Assembly (NCBI RefSeq): GCF_001941485.1
Contig: NZ_CP009247.1
Coordinates: forward strand, 1,860,001 to 1,924,000
Direction of reading: 5' to 3'
Source of the DNA: Corynebacterium frankenforstense DSM 45800
GTDB lineage: Bacteria > Actinomycetota > Actinomycetes > Mycobacteriales > Mycobacteriaceae
Length of the DNA: 64,000 nt
Shown: in pieces, positions 41,365 through 50,795 of the stretch
How the letters are laid out: each line of letters starts with the position of its first letter
Numbering within the stretch: the first letter of the stretch is position 1
The notes under the pieces: generated by a model
Database searches by the model: none
Told to the model about the DNA's origin: nothing
What the model saw: only the letters and a program-made list of their open reading frames with translations
Program-made: the position numbers and the translations under genes

Positions 41365-44300
41365 CTAGGGCTCGAGGGTGTCCTCACCCCAGAAGACGCG
41401 GTCGACCACCTTGCGCGCCCGGCGGGTGCGCCTCAGGTAGTCCTCGAGGAACTGCTGGTACTCGTTGGGCGCCCAACCGGCGGCCGCGGCGACGGCCACC
41501 AGCTGCGGGCCCGGCTGGGGCAGCTGGTCGATGCGCTTGCCGCGGGCGAGCACCAGGGCGTTGCGCGCGTGCGTCGCCGCGATCCAGGCGTCGCGCAGCC
41601 GGTCGGCGTCGGCGGCGTCGAGGATCTCCTCCTCCTTGAGCACCTCGAGGCACTCCAGGGTGGAGGTGTTGTGCAGCCGCGGGCACTCGTGCGCGTGCTC
41701 GAGGATGAGCAGCTGGACGGTCCACTCCACGTCGGTCAGTCCGCCGCGACCCAGCTTGGTGTGGGTGCTGCGGTCCGCGCCGCGGGGCAGGCGCTCGTCG
41801 TCGATGCGGGCCTTCATCCGGCGCACCTCGCGCAGGGTGGCCTGCGAGGCCCCGCCCTCGGGGTAGCGCACCGGGTCGATGACCTCGAGGAAGGCGCGGG
41901 CGACCTCGGGGTCGCCGGCCACCGGGGCCGCGCGCAGCAGTGCGACGGTCTCCCAGACCTCGCCCCACTGCGTGTAGTAGCGCCGGTAGCTCTCCACCGT
42001 GCGCACCGTGGGGCCGCTGCGCCCCTCCGGGCGCAGGCCCAGGTCGACGTCCAGCGGCGGGTCCTGGGAGGGTCTGGCCAGCCGGGCGCGCATCGAGTCG
42101 CAGACCTCCACGGCCCACTTGACGGCCTCGGCGTCGTCGACACCCGCGGCGGGCTCGGCGACGAAGAGGACGTCGGCGTCCGAGCCGTAGCCCAGCTCCG
42201 CGCCGCCGAGGCGGCCCATGCTGATCACGGCGATGCGCGCCGGCGGCTCCTCGGCCCCGTCGGCGGCCAGCCGGGCGCGCACCTCGGCGCGGATGGCGGC
42301 GTCGAGCACCGCCTCCCAGATCGCGGAGAGCGCCCGGCACACCTCGGGGACGTCGAGGAAGCCGAGCAGGTCGGCCGCGGCGATGCGGGCCAGCTCGGTG
42401 CGCCGCAGCGACCGGGCGACCCCGATGGCGCGGTCCGGGTCGGCGTGCCGCTTGGAGGCGGCGACCAGGGAGCGGGCGACGGTCTCGCTCGAGGTGTCGG
42501 TCAGCTTCGGGCCCGCGGCCCCGTCGCCGAGCATGCGCACGATGTCCGGGTTGGCGATGATCAGGTCCGCGGTGAACTGGGAGGTGCCCAGGATGTGCAT
42601 GAGGCGCTGGCCGACGACGCCCTCGTCGCGCAGGAGCCGCAGGAACCAGCGGCGGGTGTAGGCGGCCTCGGAGAGCTTGCGGTAGTTGAGCAGGCCGGAG
42701 TCCGGGTCCGCGGTGTCGCCCAGCCAGTCCATCAGGGTCGGCAGCAGCAGCGCCTGGATCTTCGCCTTGCGCGTGGAGCCGGCGGCCAGGGCCTGTAGAT
42801 GCTCGAAGGCGCGGCCCGGGAACTTGTAGCCCAGCGCGCCCAGCTGCAGCTTCGCCGCGTCCGGGGAGAGCTTGAGCGCGTCGACGGTTAGCGTGACCAC
42901 GCTCTTGAGCAGCGGGCGGTAGAACAGGCGCGAGTGCAGCTCAGAGACGAGCCGGCGCACCCGCCGCAGCTCGTGGGAGAGGTGGTCGGCGGAGTCGCCG
43001 TCGGCGTCCGGGGCGAAGCCGGCCGTACGCGCCAGCCAGATCCAGGCGTCCTGGTCGCCGGGCTCCGGCAGGGTGTGGGTGCGCCGCAGCCGGTGCAGCT
43101 GCAGGCGGTGCTCGAGGGTGCGGATGAAGACGTAGGCGTCGCGCAGGTCGTGGCCGTCCTCGCGGCCGACGTAGCCGCCGCGGACCAGCTCGCCGAGCGC
43201 GTCGACGGTGGCGGTGGTGCGCAGCGACTCGTCGGAACGGCCGTGGACCATCTGCAGCAGCTGGATCGCGAACTCGACGTCGCGCAGGCCCCCGCGGCCG
43301 AGCTTGAGCTCGCGGTCCTTCAGGTCGGCGGGCACCGACTCGAGGACGCGGGAGCGCATGGCCTGGACGTCGTCGACGAAGTCGTCGCGCTGGCTGGCCG
43401 CCCAGATCATCGGGGCGAGCTGCTCGTGGTAGTCCTCGCCGAGCGGCAGGTAGCCGGTCTGCGGGCGGTTCTTCAGCAGCGCCTGGAACTCCCAGGTCTC
43501 CGCCCAGCGCCTGTAGTAGGTCACGTGCGAGTCGAGCGTGCGCACCAGCGCGCCGGAGCGGCCCTCGGGACGCAGGTTGGCGTCGACGTCGAAGAAGCAC
43601 TTCGAGCCGATGCGGGCGAACTCGCCGGCCAGGCGGGTCAGCTTCGGGGTGACCTCGTCGACGACGAAGACGACGTCGACATCCGAGATGTAGTTCAGCT
43701 CGCGCGCGCCGCACTTGCCCATGGCGATCACCGCCAGGCGCCCGTCGAGCGGGGCGTCCTTGAAGACGCTCGCCACCGCCACGGCGAGGGCGGCCGTGAG
43801 CGCCGCGTCGGCGAGGTCGCTGAGCAGGCCGGTCACGGTGGTGAACGGCAGGGTGGGACCGCCGGGGTGGCGCTTGGTGGTCGGGTAGGTTCCGGCAAGG
43901 TCGTGGGCCGCCACGCGGGTGAGCAGGTCGCGGTAGGCCACCTTGAGCGCGCGGCCGGCCTCCGGTCCGGTCAGCCCGGCGCGGTAGGTACCGGCGGTCT
44001 CCAGGCTCTCCGCGGCCGGGTCCCCGCGCCCGTCGGCGGCGGGCTCGGCGAACTCGGCCGGGCGGGCGTCGACCGCGGTGAGCATGGAGCGCAGCATCTC
44101 GGCGCGGTCGGGCAGCTCACCGAGCAGCTCGCGCCAGCGCGCGGCGTGGGCCACCAGGTGGTCGCCGAGCGCGGCCGAGCCGCCGAGCAGCGCGAAAAAG
44201 CGCACGCGCAGGGCCTCGTCGGCGGCGAGGGCCTCAGTCAGTTCACGGGCGCCGGCGGCGCCGGCGCTGTCCACGCCCGCGGGAGGGGCCGCATCGGCGT

Positions 44301-44502
44301 CACCCGCGGCGTCGGCAATCGCGGCGACGAGGCGCACGGTGGTGTTGAGCGCGAGGTCGGGGTCGCCGCAGCCGGCCATCGCCCAGAGCAGGTCGTTGTG
44401 GGCGCCGTCGTCCCAGCCGAGGTCGGCGAGGTCCTCGGTCGCGTGCGGGCCGGTCAGCCCGAGCACGGCGGCGCGCGGGGTGCGGGCGCGTTCGGTCGCC
44501 AT
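41365..44502 (-). CDS. glnE: Glutamine synthetase adenylyltransferase / deadenylase
   Basis: A 1045-residue bifunctional enzyme that adds AMP to, and removes AMP from, the regulatory tyrosine of GSI-beta glutamine synthetases. Both nucleotidyltransferase domains are complete: the N-terminal one has NYISDVDVVFVVDE (about 255) and the C-terminal one has GYGSDADVLFVAEP. Its targets here would be the two 478-residue GlnA proteins. It starts 17 bp after the glnA2 stop, so glnA2-glnE is an operon as in C. glutamicum. The ATG at 44502 was chosen because homology begins there; the frame stays open further upstream only inside glnA2. Confidence 0.96.
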   Translation of the reverse strand: MATERARTPRAAVLGLTGPHATEDLADLGWDDGAHNDLLWAMAGCGDPDLALNTTVRLVAAIADAAGDADAAPPAGVDSAGAAGARELTEALAADEALRVRFFALLGGSAALGDHLVAHAARWRELLGELPDRAEMLRSMLTAVDARPAEFAEPAADGRGDPAAESLETAGTYRAGLTGPEAGRALKVAYRDLLTRVAAHDLAGTYPTTKRHPGGPTLPFTTVTGLLSDLADAALTAALAVAVASVFKDAPLDGRLAVIAMGKCGARELNYISDVDVVFVVDEVTPKLTRLAGEFARIGSKCFFDVDANLRPEGRSGALVRTLDSHVTYYRRWAETWEFQALLKNRPQTGYLPLGEDYHEQLAPMIWAASQRDDFVDDVQAMRSRVLESVPADLKDRELKLGRGGLRDVEFAIQLLQMVHGRSDESLRTTATVDALGELVRGGYVGREDGHDLRDAYVFIRTLEHRLQLHRLRRTHTLPEPGDQDAWIWLARTAGFAPDADGDSADHLSHELRRVRRLVSELHSRLFYRPLLKSVVTLTVDALKLSPDAAKLQLGALGYKFPGRAFEHLQALAAGSTRKAKIQALLLPTLMDWLGDTADPDSGLLNYRKLSEAAYTRRWFLRLLRDEGVVGQRLMHILGTSQFTADLIIANPDIVRMLGDGAAGPKLTDTSSETVARSLVAASKRHADPDRAIGVARSLRRTELARIAAADLLGFLDVPEVCRALSAIWEAVLDAAIRAEVRARLAADGAEEPPARIAVISMGRLGGAELGYGSDADVLFVAEPAAGVDDAEAVKWAVEVCDSMRARLARPSQDPPLDVDLGLRPEGRSGPTVRTVESYRRYYTQWGEVWETVALLRAAPVAGDPEVARAFLEVIDPVRYPEGGASQATLREVRRMKARIDDERLPRGADRSTHTKLGRGGLTDVEWTVQLLILEHAHECPRLHNTSTLECLEVLKEEEILDAADADRLRDAWIAATHARNALVLARGKRIDQLPQPGPQLVAVAAAAGWAPNEYQQFLEDYLRRTRRARKVVDRVFWGEDTLEP

Positions 44503-44519
44503 CTGCGCGAAGACCTCCC

Positions 44520-45860
44520 TCAGTAGTCCAGCAGGCGGGACAGCTCCCAGGAGGTGATCTGCTCCTGGTAGCGGTGCCACTCGTCCCACTTGGCGCGCAG
44601 GAAGTACTCGTAGACGTGCTCGCCGAGGATCTCGGCCATCAGCTCGCTGGACTCGAACTTCTTCAGCGCGTGGTCCAGGGAGCGCGGCAGGTCGACGTAG
44701 CCCATCGCGCGGCGCTCGCGGCGGGAGAGCAGCGAGATGTTGTCCTCCGCCGGGTCCTCGAGCTCGTACTCCTCGCGGATGCCCTTCAGGCCCGCGCCGA
44801 GCAGCACCGCGTAGGTCAGGTAGGGGTTGCAGCCGGCGTCGATGCTGCGCACCTCGACCCGGCGCGACTCCTCCTTGGTCAGCCGGTAGGTGGGCACGCG
44901 CACCAGCGCGGAGCGGTTGGAGACACCCCAGGTCGCGGCCGTGGGCGCCTCGTTGCCGAACATGATGCGCTTGTAGGAGTTGACCCACTGGTTGGTCACC
45001 GCGGAGATCTCCGGGGCGTGGCGCAGGATGCCGGCGATGAACTGCTTGGCCGTCACCGACAGCGAGAACTCGTCGTCCGGGTCGTGGAAGGCGTTGGCCT
45101 CACCCTCGAAGAGGGACATGTGCGAGTGCATCGCCGAGCCCGCGAACGCCTTGAAGGGCTTGGGCATGAAGCTGGCGCGCACCCCGTTGGCGGTGGCGAC
45201 CTGCTTGACCACGTAGCGGAAGGTCATGATGTTGTCCGCCATGGTCAGCGCGTCCGCGTGGCGCAGGTCGATCTCCTGCTGGCCGGGCGCGGTCTCGTGG
45301 TGGGAGAACTCGGTGGCGATGCCCATCGACTCGAGCGCCACCATCGCCTCGCGGCGGAACTTGGGCACCTCGTTCTGGCTGGCCTGGTCGAAGTAGCCGC
45401 CGTTGTCGGTGGGCAGCGCCTGGTCGAGGCGGCCCTCGGGGAGCTTGAGCAGGAAGAACTCGATCTCCGGGGAGATCATGCAGTCGAAGCCGTCGGCCGC
45501 GGCGGACTGCACCTGGCGGCGCAGCACCTGGCGCGGGTCCGAGAGCGAGGGCTGGCCGTCCGGCATGGAGATGTCGCAGAACATCCGCGCCGCCCGGATC
45601 TCCGGCTGGTCCCGGTCGAAGGGCATCAGCTGGAAGGTCGAGGGGTCCGGACGCAGGATCGTGTCGGCCTCGGAGAGGCGCGCGAAGCCCTCGACCGAGG
45701 AGCCGTCGAAGCCCACGCCCTCCTCGAAGGCGCCCTCGAGCTCGGACGGCGACATCATCACCGACTTCAGGTAGCCCTGGATGTCGGTGAACCACAACCG
45801 GATGAACCGGACGTCGCGTTCCTCGACCTTGCGCAGCACGAATTCCTGTTGGCTGTCCAT
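44520..45860 (-). CDS. glnA2: Glutamine synthetase GlnA2 (GSI-alpha-like)
   Basis: A 446-residue glutamine synthetase homologue matching the length of C. glutamicum GlnA2. The blocks FDGSSVEGF, PEIEFFLLK, HHETAPGQQEIDLRH and FMPKPFKAFAGSAMHSHMS are present, and it lacks the NLYELP adenylylation segment, having EDNISLLSRRERRA there. It is therefore not expected to be controlled by GlnE even though the genes are in one operon. Its physiological role is unclear in corynebacteria. GGGTGGGGG lies before the ATG; a GTG 9 bp upstream is an alternative start. Confidence 0.95.
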   Translation of the reverse strand: MDSQQEFVLRKVEERDVRFIRLWFTDIQGYLKSVMMSPSELEGAFEEGVGFDGSSVEGFARLSEADTILRPDPSTFQLMPFDRDQPEIRAARMFCDISMPDGQPSLSDPRQVLRRQVQSAAADGFDCMISPEIEFFLLKLPEGRLDQALPTDNGGYFDQASQNEVPKFRREAMVALESMGIATEFSHHETAPGQQEIDLRHADALTMADNIMTFRYVVKQVATANGVRASFMPKPFKAFAGSAMHSHMSLFEGEANAFHDPDDEFSLSVTAKQFIAGILRHAPEISAVTNQWVNSYKRIMFGNEAPTAATWGVSNRSALVRVPTYRLTKEESRRVEVRSIDAGCNPYLTYAVLLGAGLKGIREEYELEDPAEDNISLLSRRERRAMGYVDLPRSLDHALKKFESSELMAEILGEHVYEYFLRAKWDEWHRYQEQITSWELSRLLDY

Positions 45861-46031
45861 GTCCCCCACCCTACTGGCCCCCGGTGCGCGGGGGTGGCCG
45901 CTTGACGACGTCGCGCCTGCGTGCGCGACGCGTTCCCGTCACCGTTCGAACACATGGGGGTGGCATGTCACGCCCGTGCAGTTCAATGAGGCTTGTCCGC
46001 ACATTCCACCGAACACCCGAGCGAGGCAGAA

Positions 46032-47276
46032 ATGCACACGGACGACACGGACCACACCGCCGACTTCGACCCCACCGGTTTCTTCGACTCCTTCTCTGAT
46101 TCTTTCGACTCCTCCCCCTTCGACCCCTTCGATCCCCTGGGCGGTTCCGGCCTCTTCGACGAGGCGGACCGCTACCGCTGGCGGCTGTGGGAGGACTGCC
46201 TGGACGCGGTGCGCGACGCGGCGGCGCGCGGCTGGCGCCCCGGCGACCTGCGCCACCTGTGCGGGCCCCAGGTCGGTCACCTCTGCTTCGTCGCCGCGGG
46301 CAACCTCGGCGTCGAGGTGCCCTGGCCGATGCGCGAGCTGTGGCTGCGCGAGGTCGAACCGGTCGCCGAGCCGAAGCTGAGCGTTCCCGCGCTAGAGGAC
46401 CTGCGCCTGGCGCTGACGCGCACCCAGGTCCACCTGGGCGCGGCGCCGACCGCCCCCTCGGGCGGGCGACTCTCCCCGGCCGCCGAGAAGATCGCCCGGC
46501 GGGTGCGCGCCCTGCTGGACAAGGCGGCCTCGACGAACTACCCGGCCGAGGCCGAGTCGCTGACGGCCGCGGCCCACCGGCTGCGCCGGCGCCACCTGAT
46601 CGACTCGATCGACGCCGGCGGTTCCGGTGGTGCCGGCGGGTCGGGCGGCTCCGGCGGGGACGGCCCCGCGGTCGCCGAGGCGCGGGTCTACCTGGACTCG
46701 CCCTGGGTGCGCCACCAGTTCCTGCTGCTGGTCAACGTCGCCGCCGCGAGCTCCTGCCGGTGTGTGCTGGTGCACCGCTGCGGCATCGTCGCCGTCTTCG
46801 GGGCCCCGGACGACCTCGACCACGTCGTCGACCTCTTCGCCAGCCTCAACCGGCAGCGCGCCCACTTCATGACCACCGGCCCGGGCGCGCGGGCGGCCGC
46901 GGCCCGGCGGGCCACCTCCGCCTACCGACGCTCCTTCCAGGTCTCCTACGCCCGCCACATCGGCGAGCTGCTGGCCGAGGCCGAGAAGCAGGTGACCGTG
47001 GAGGCCACCGTGGACGGACGCGACACCGCCGCCGCCCTGCCGGTGCTCGCCGACCGGGCCCGGCGCGCCGAGGACGCCTGCACCGAGGCCTTCCCGCAGA
47101 CGTCGACGATGTCGCTGTCCGCGCGGGACTCCGCCGGCTACCTCGACGGCTGGCGGGCGGCCGAGCGCAGCCGGCTCGGCGGCGACTCCGCCGGGGTGCA
47201 CGGACCGCACGCGCTGCCCGGCGGTGTCCCGGACGACGTCCCCGGCTCCGGGGCGGGGTCCACGCGGGCGGCCTGA
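46032..47276 (+). CDS. DUF2786 domain protein
   Basis: A 414-residue protein. The first 45 residues are Asp/Phe/Ser-rich (DSFSDSFDSSPFDPF). A helical part (46-125) is followed by the DUF2786 region at about 149-190 (KIARRVRALLDKAASTNYPAEAESLT), a Gly/Ser linker, and a C-terminal domain of about 180 residues with LVNVAAASSCRCVLVH. The family is common in actinobacteria and sometimes fused to nuclease-like domains, but no nuclease motif is visible. The ATG has GAGG 5 bp upstream; a TTG at 45993 would add 13 residues. Function unknown. Confidence 0.82.
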   Translation: MHTDDTDHTADFDPTGFFDSFSDSFDSSPFDPFDPLGGSGLFDEADRYRWRLWEDCLDAVRDAAARGWRPGDLRHLCGPQVGHLCFVAAGNLGVEVPWPMRELWLREVEPVAEPKLSVPALEDLRLALTRTQVHLGAAPTAPSGGRLSPAAEKIARRVRALLDKAASTNYPAEAESLTAAAHRLRRRHLIDSIDAGGSGGAGGSGGSGGDGPAVAEARVYLDSPWVRHQFLLLVNVAAASSCRCVLVHRCGIVAVFGAPDDLDHVVDLFASLNRQRAHFMTTGPGARAAAARRATSAYRRSFQVSYARHIGELLAEAEKQVTVEATVDGRDTAAALPVLADRARRAEDACTEAFPQTSTMSLSARDSAGYLDGWRAAERSRLGGDSAGVHGPHALPGGVPDDVPGSGAGSTRAA

Positions 47277-47374
47277 GCGCGGCGGGGCCGGCGGGCCGCC
47301 GGGCCGCTAACATCGGAGGCGGAGAACTCAGATTCAGACGCACGCATGAGACGGGAAAGGTGGTGGGTGCTGAG

Positions 47375-48982
47375 GTGAGCACCTTCCTGGAGATCGAACA
47401 GACCTATGCGGCCCCGGCCGCGACCGAGGTGCCGGATCTGACCCGCATCGCGGAGATCGACCTCGTCGGCGACACCGACGAGTACTTCCTCAAGGCGCTC
47501 TACTTCGACACCCCGGACCTGCGCCTGGCCCGCGAGAAGATCACCCTGCGCCGGCGCACCGGCGGCCACGACGACGGCTGGCACCTCAAGCTGCCCGGCC
47601 GCGAGGGCCGCATGGAGATCGGCGCCGCGCTCGACGAGTCGCCCGACGGTGAGACCGTGCCGGACTCGCTGGTCCAGCGGGTGCGCGCGATCGTGCGCGC
47701 CCAGCCGCTGGTCCCGGTCGCCGAGGTGGACAACCACCGCCGCGAGTCCGTGCTCCTGGGCCCCGACGGCCACCCCGTGGCCCACTTCTGCGACGACCGC
47801 GTCGACGCCGAGGCGCTCCTCGAGGGCGGGGAGACGACCTCCTGGCGCGAGTGGGACCTCGAGCTGACCTCGGAGACGGCGGGCACCGCCGTGGGCCGCG
47901 GCGTGCTCGAGTCCGGCACCGAGGTCTTCGCCAGCGTGGGCGCGCGCGTCTCCGACTCGCCGTCGAAGCTGGTGCGCGCCCTCGGCTCCACCATGAAGAC
48001 CGCGCCGGTGCCGCCGCGGCCGACCGAGTTCGAGAGCCCGAACGCCGAGGACGACCCCTTCGCGGGCATCCTCACCGCCCTCGTCGAGGCCCGCGGCCGT
48101 CTCCTGGCCGCCGATCCCGGCGCGCGCACCGGCCGGGCCTCGGCGATGCGTGACATGCTGACCGCCACCCGCGAGATCCGCAGCCTGATCAGCCTGTTCG
48201 CCGATCTCTTCGTCAACTCCGAGGCCGGCGACGAGCGCCTGGACCACCTGCTGCACGACGCCGCACGTCTGGCGGCGCTGGCACGCGTGCTCGAGGACGC
48301 CGACCGCGCCCACGAGGTGGACAAGCGCATGCGCCTGCTCCTCGACGAGGACCAGACCGGCCTGGTCGGCGACGACGCCCCGGGCAGGCTGACCCAGGCG
48401 ACGCGCTCGCGGCTGACCCGCTCGCGCGGTCGCGTCGTCGCGGCCCTGGAGTCGGAGGACTACCTGGCCGTGCTCGACGACCTCGACGAGGTGCTCTCCG
48501 CCCCGCCGACCCCCGAGCGCGCCGAGCGGATCAAGGCCACGGCGATCATCGTCCGCGAGATCAAGCGCGCCTACATCGAGTTCCGCAACCTGCGCCGCGA
48601 CGCGCTGGACACCATCGACGACCCGGCGGGCACGCACCGTGAGCTCGCGCAGCTCTTCGGCGAGATGCTCGTGGCCACCCAGACGCTGCAGACCGCGGCC
48701 ACGCTGGCCCGCCGCCTGACCCCCTACCGCGGCAGCCGGCTCGAGGAGCAGGCCGGCAAGCTGGTCGCCGTGCTCGGCCAGGCGGCCGTGGCCGACGACA
48801 CCGCGGCGGTCATCCACCGCCGCGCCCGCCAGGCGGCCCGCCGGGGCGTGGACACCTTCGGCTACGGGGTGCTCTACCAGGCGGAGATGCAGCGCTTCGG
48901 CGAGGTCGCCGAGCAGGCCGACGCCCGCCGCGACAAGACCCGCAAGGCCTACCGCCGCTTCAAGAAGTCGATCGCCGGCTGA
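47375..48982 (+). CDS. CYTH-CHAD domain protein
   Basis: A 535-residue protein. The CYTH domain (about 1-200) has the expected acidic and basic strand pattern (YFDTPDLRLAREKITLRRRTGG, WHLKLPG, REWDLEL). The CHAD domain (about 230-535) is helical with regularly spaced histidine and arginine residues (RDMLTATREIRSL, FRNLRRDAL). CYTH domains bind triphosphates and CHAD domains bind polyphosphate, so a role in polyphosphate metabolism is likely. The N-terminal ExExK motif reads EIEQT, so the lysine is missing. The GTG at 47375 was chosen over GTGs at 47360 and 47363 by homology start; it is not certain. Confidence 0.9.
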   Translation: MSTFLEIEQTYAAPAATEVPDLTRIAEIDLVGDTDEYFLKALYFDTPDLRLAREKITLRRRTGGHDDGWHLKLPGREGRMEIGAALDESPDGETVPDSLVQRVRAIVRAQPLVPVAEVDNHRRESVLLGPDGHPVAHFCDDRVDAEALLEGGETTSWREWDLELTSETAGTAVGRGVLESGTEVFASVGARVSDSPSKLVRALGSTMKTAPVPPRPTEFESPNAEDDPFAGILTALVEARGRLLAADPGARTGRASAMRDMLTATREIRSLISLFADLFVNSEAGDERLDHLLHDAARLAALARVLEDADRAHEVDKRMRLLLDEDQTGLVGDDAPGRLTQATRSRLTRSRGRVVAALESEDYLAVLDDLDEVLSAPPTPERAERIKATAIIVREIKRAYIEFRNLRRDALDTIDDPAGTHRELAQLFGEMLVATQTLQTAATLARRLTPYRGSRLEEQAGKLVAVLGQAAVADDTAAVIHRRARQAARRGVDTFGYGVLYQAEMQRFGEVAEQADARRDKTRKAYRRFKKSIAG

Positions 48983-49003
48983 CGCTCAGCCGACTGGTCC
49001 CCG

Positions 49004-49042
49004 ACGCCGGCGCGCCCGCTCCCCCGTGATGCGCGCCGGCGT
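49004..49042. terminator. Hairpin terminator between CYTH-CHAD and a small gene
   Basis: ACGCCGGCGCGC (49004-49015) pairs perfectly with GCGCGCCGGCGT (49031-49042), a 12 bp stem between convergent genes; TTTCC follows on the plus strand. Confidence 0.75.
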
Positions 49043-49049
49043 TTCCGCG

Positions 49050-49244
49050 TCAGTCCTCCTCGCCCTCCCAGGCCTTGTCCTGCTCGTCGAACTCCTCGTT
49101 GCGCTCGGCGGCGGTCTTGAGGGCCTCACGGGCCTCGGCCTCGGTGTCGTAGGGGCCCATCCGGTTCTCCCAGGAACCGGTCTTGCCCTGGGTGACCTCG
49201 CCGGTGGCGGGATCGAAGTAGAACTTGTCGTCCTGGGCGGCCAT
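49050..49244 (-). CDS. Small SPOR-like methionine-rich-free acidic protein
   Basis: A 64-residue protein beginning MAAQDDKFYFDPATGEVTQG, with GSWENRMGPYDTEAEAREAL in the middle and an acidic helical end. The order strand-GPYDTxxEAxxAL resembles a half SPOR-type repeat and is shared by a family of small conserved actinobacterial proteins of unknown function. GGAAAGGAT lies just before the ATG, a strong ribosome binding site. It is probably cytosolic. It lies convergent with CYTH-CHAD and divergent from the galactokinase-like gene. Confidence 0.8.
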   Translation of the reverse strand: MAAQDDKFYFDPATGEVTQGKTGSWENRMGPYDTEAEAREALKTAAERNEEFDEQDKAWEGEED

Positions 49245-49372
49245 GGCTGATCCTTTCCGTCGGGGTTGATCCGCCGCCAGCCTACCCGCGGTTAGAGTGG
49301 ACCCGTCCCGGTCCGGCGCCGCCTCATGGACGGCCCGACCCCCACCGCCGTTCCCGGAGGCTTCCCCCGTAG

Positions 49373-50710
49373 ATGTCCCACGAACCTGACTTCACCAGCA
49401 CCGACCCGCGCGGCGCCGAGCTCGCCGCCGAGGCCGCCCGCCGCCACACCGCGCGCACCGGCTCCGCCCCGCGGGCGACCGCCTCGGCGCCGGGGACCTT
49501 CCCGGTGCTCGGCGAGGCCGCCGACTACTACGGCGGCGCGGTCGTCTTCGCCACCTCCGTCCTGCGCGCCGGCCTGGCCGTCAGCCCGCGCAGTGACGGC
49601 AAGGTCACCGTGGAGTACACCGGCCCGGAGGGCACCGTCACCGACGCCACCGACTTCGAGACCCTGGACAAGCTCGCCGCCGAGCAGGAGCCGGAGATCG
49701 ACGAGGAGGGCCGCGAGATCGAGCCGCCGGCTCCCTCCGGCGGCATCGCGGTGCGCTTCGGCGGGGTCGCCTGGACCCTGCTGCACCGCCAGCAGATCCC
49801 CCGCGAGACCTCCGGGCTGGACGTCACCGTCTGCTCCGACATCCCGGCCGACGCCGGACTCGGCGCGCTCTCGGCGGCCGACGTCGCGCTCGCCCTCACG
49901 CTGCACTCGCTCGACGCGCAGGCCGTCGACGACGTGCCCGGCCGCGCGAAGCTGGCCGAGGCCTGCACCCAGGGTGTGGCGACGTTCTCCGAGGTTCCTG
50001 CCATGCGGGCCCGGCACACCGTCGCGCTGCGCGGGCGTGCCGACTCCCTGACGGTCATCGACTACTCGGACGGTTCGGCCGCACCGGTGGTCTCCCCCTT
50101 CAGCCGCGGGCTGACCGCGGTCGTCGTCGCCGACCAGGCGGGCGCGCCCGCCCGCCGCGGCAAGGGCGTTCCCGTGGTGCGGGCGCGTCGCCGCTTCCTG
50201 GACCACGCCACGCACGCCTTCGGCACCGACTCGCTGCGCCGGCTGCCGGACGCGAACGCGCGCACCGCCGACTGGCTCGACGCCGTCCACGAGGTGCACG
50301 GCACCGAGGGCACCCCGGAGACCGACGAGGCCCGCGAGTGGCTGGGCTTCTGGGAGCGCGAGACCGCCCGCGCCCTGCGCCTGGGCGCGGCCCTGCGCTC
50401 CCGGCACGTCGACGACGCCCTGGAGCTGCTCGCCGAGTCCGACCTGGACCAGGCCTCGCGTTACTCGGCCGCCCCGGAGCCGGGCCGGGTCTCGGCGGCC
50501 GCCCGCTCGGCCGGGGCACGTGTGGCCCGTGTCTGCTGCCTGGCCACCGACGAGGCCGCCCTGGCGGTGCTCCCCGCCGAGGGCGAGTCCGCGCTGAGCG
50601 TCGAGGAATTCGCCGCGAAGCTCACCGGGGCCGCCACGGGCTCCCCGCTCGTCGTCGAGCTGGGCTCCGGATCACCGGCGGCGCTCGAGGATGACGCCGC
50701 CGAGAAGTAG
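49373..50710 (+). CDS. Galactokinase-like GHMP family protein with degenerate motifs
   Basis: A 445-residue protein that follows the galactokinase layout, and such genes are often annotated galK in corynebacteria. The N-terminal galactokinase signature GRVNLIGEHxDY is altered to GTFPVLGEAADYYGG (40-54), losing the histidine. The ATP-binding motif PxxxGLSSSAA is altered to PADAGLGALSAADVAL. A TAGAGT hexamer (49293-49298) is a likely -10 element. No Leloir pathway partners are adjacent. A sugar kinase reaction is therefore doubtful; it may be a non-catalytic GHMP protein or act on another substrate. Confidence 0.78.
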   Translation: MSHEPDFTSTDPRGAELAAEAARRHTARTGSAPRATASAPGTFPVLGEAADYYGGAVVFATSVLRAGLAVSPRSDGKVTVEYTGPEGTVTDATDFETLDKLAAEQEPEIDEEGREIEPPAPSGGIAVRFGGVAWTLLHRQQIPRETSGLDVTVCSDIPADAGLGALSAADVALALTLHSLDAQAVDDVPGRAKLAEACTQGVATFSEVPAMRARHTVALRGRADSLTVIDYSDGSAAPVVSPFSRGLTAVVVADQAGAPARRGKGVPVVRARRRFLDHATHAFGTDSLRRLPDANARTADWLDAVHEVHGTEGTPETDEAREWLGFWERETARALRLGAALRSRHVDDALELLAESDLDQASRYSAAPEPGRVSAAARSAGARVARVCCLATDEAALAVLPAEGESALSVEEFAAKLTGAATGSPLVVELGSGSPAALEDDAAEK

Positions 50711-50729
50711 GTAGCCGGCACAGACGAGA

Positions 50730-50768
50730 GCGCCCGGTGCCACTCCACGCGGAGGTGACACCGGGCGC
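50730..50768. terminator. Hairpin terminator between galactokinase-like and TetR genes
   Basis: GCGCCCGGTG (50730-50739) pairs with CACCGGGCGC (50759-50768) around a 19 nt loop that itself contains a small stem (CTCC/GGAG). It lies between convergent genes. Confidence 0.65.
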
Positions 50769-50795
50769 CGGTGTGTCCGGGCCGGGCGGGCCTTC

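Noticed and set aside
45993..46031. TTG start for the DUF2786 protein
   Set aside because: An ATG at 46032 has a better spaced GAGG and the extra 13 residues show no conserved feature; it cannot be excluded.
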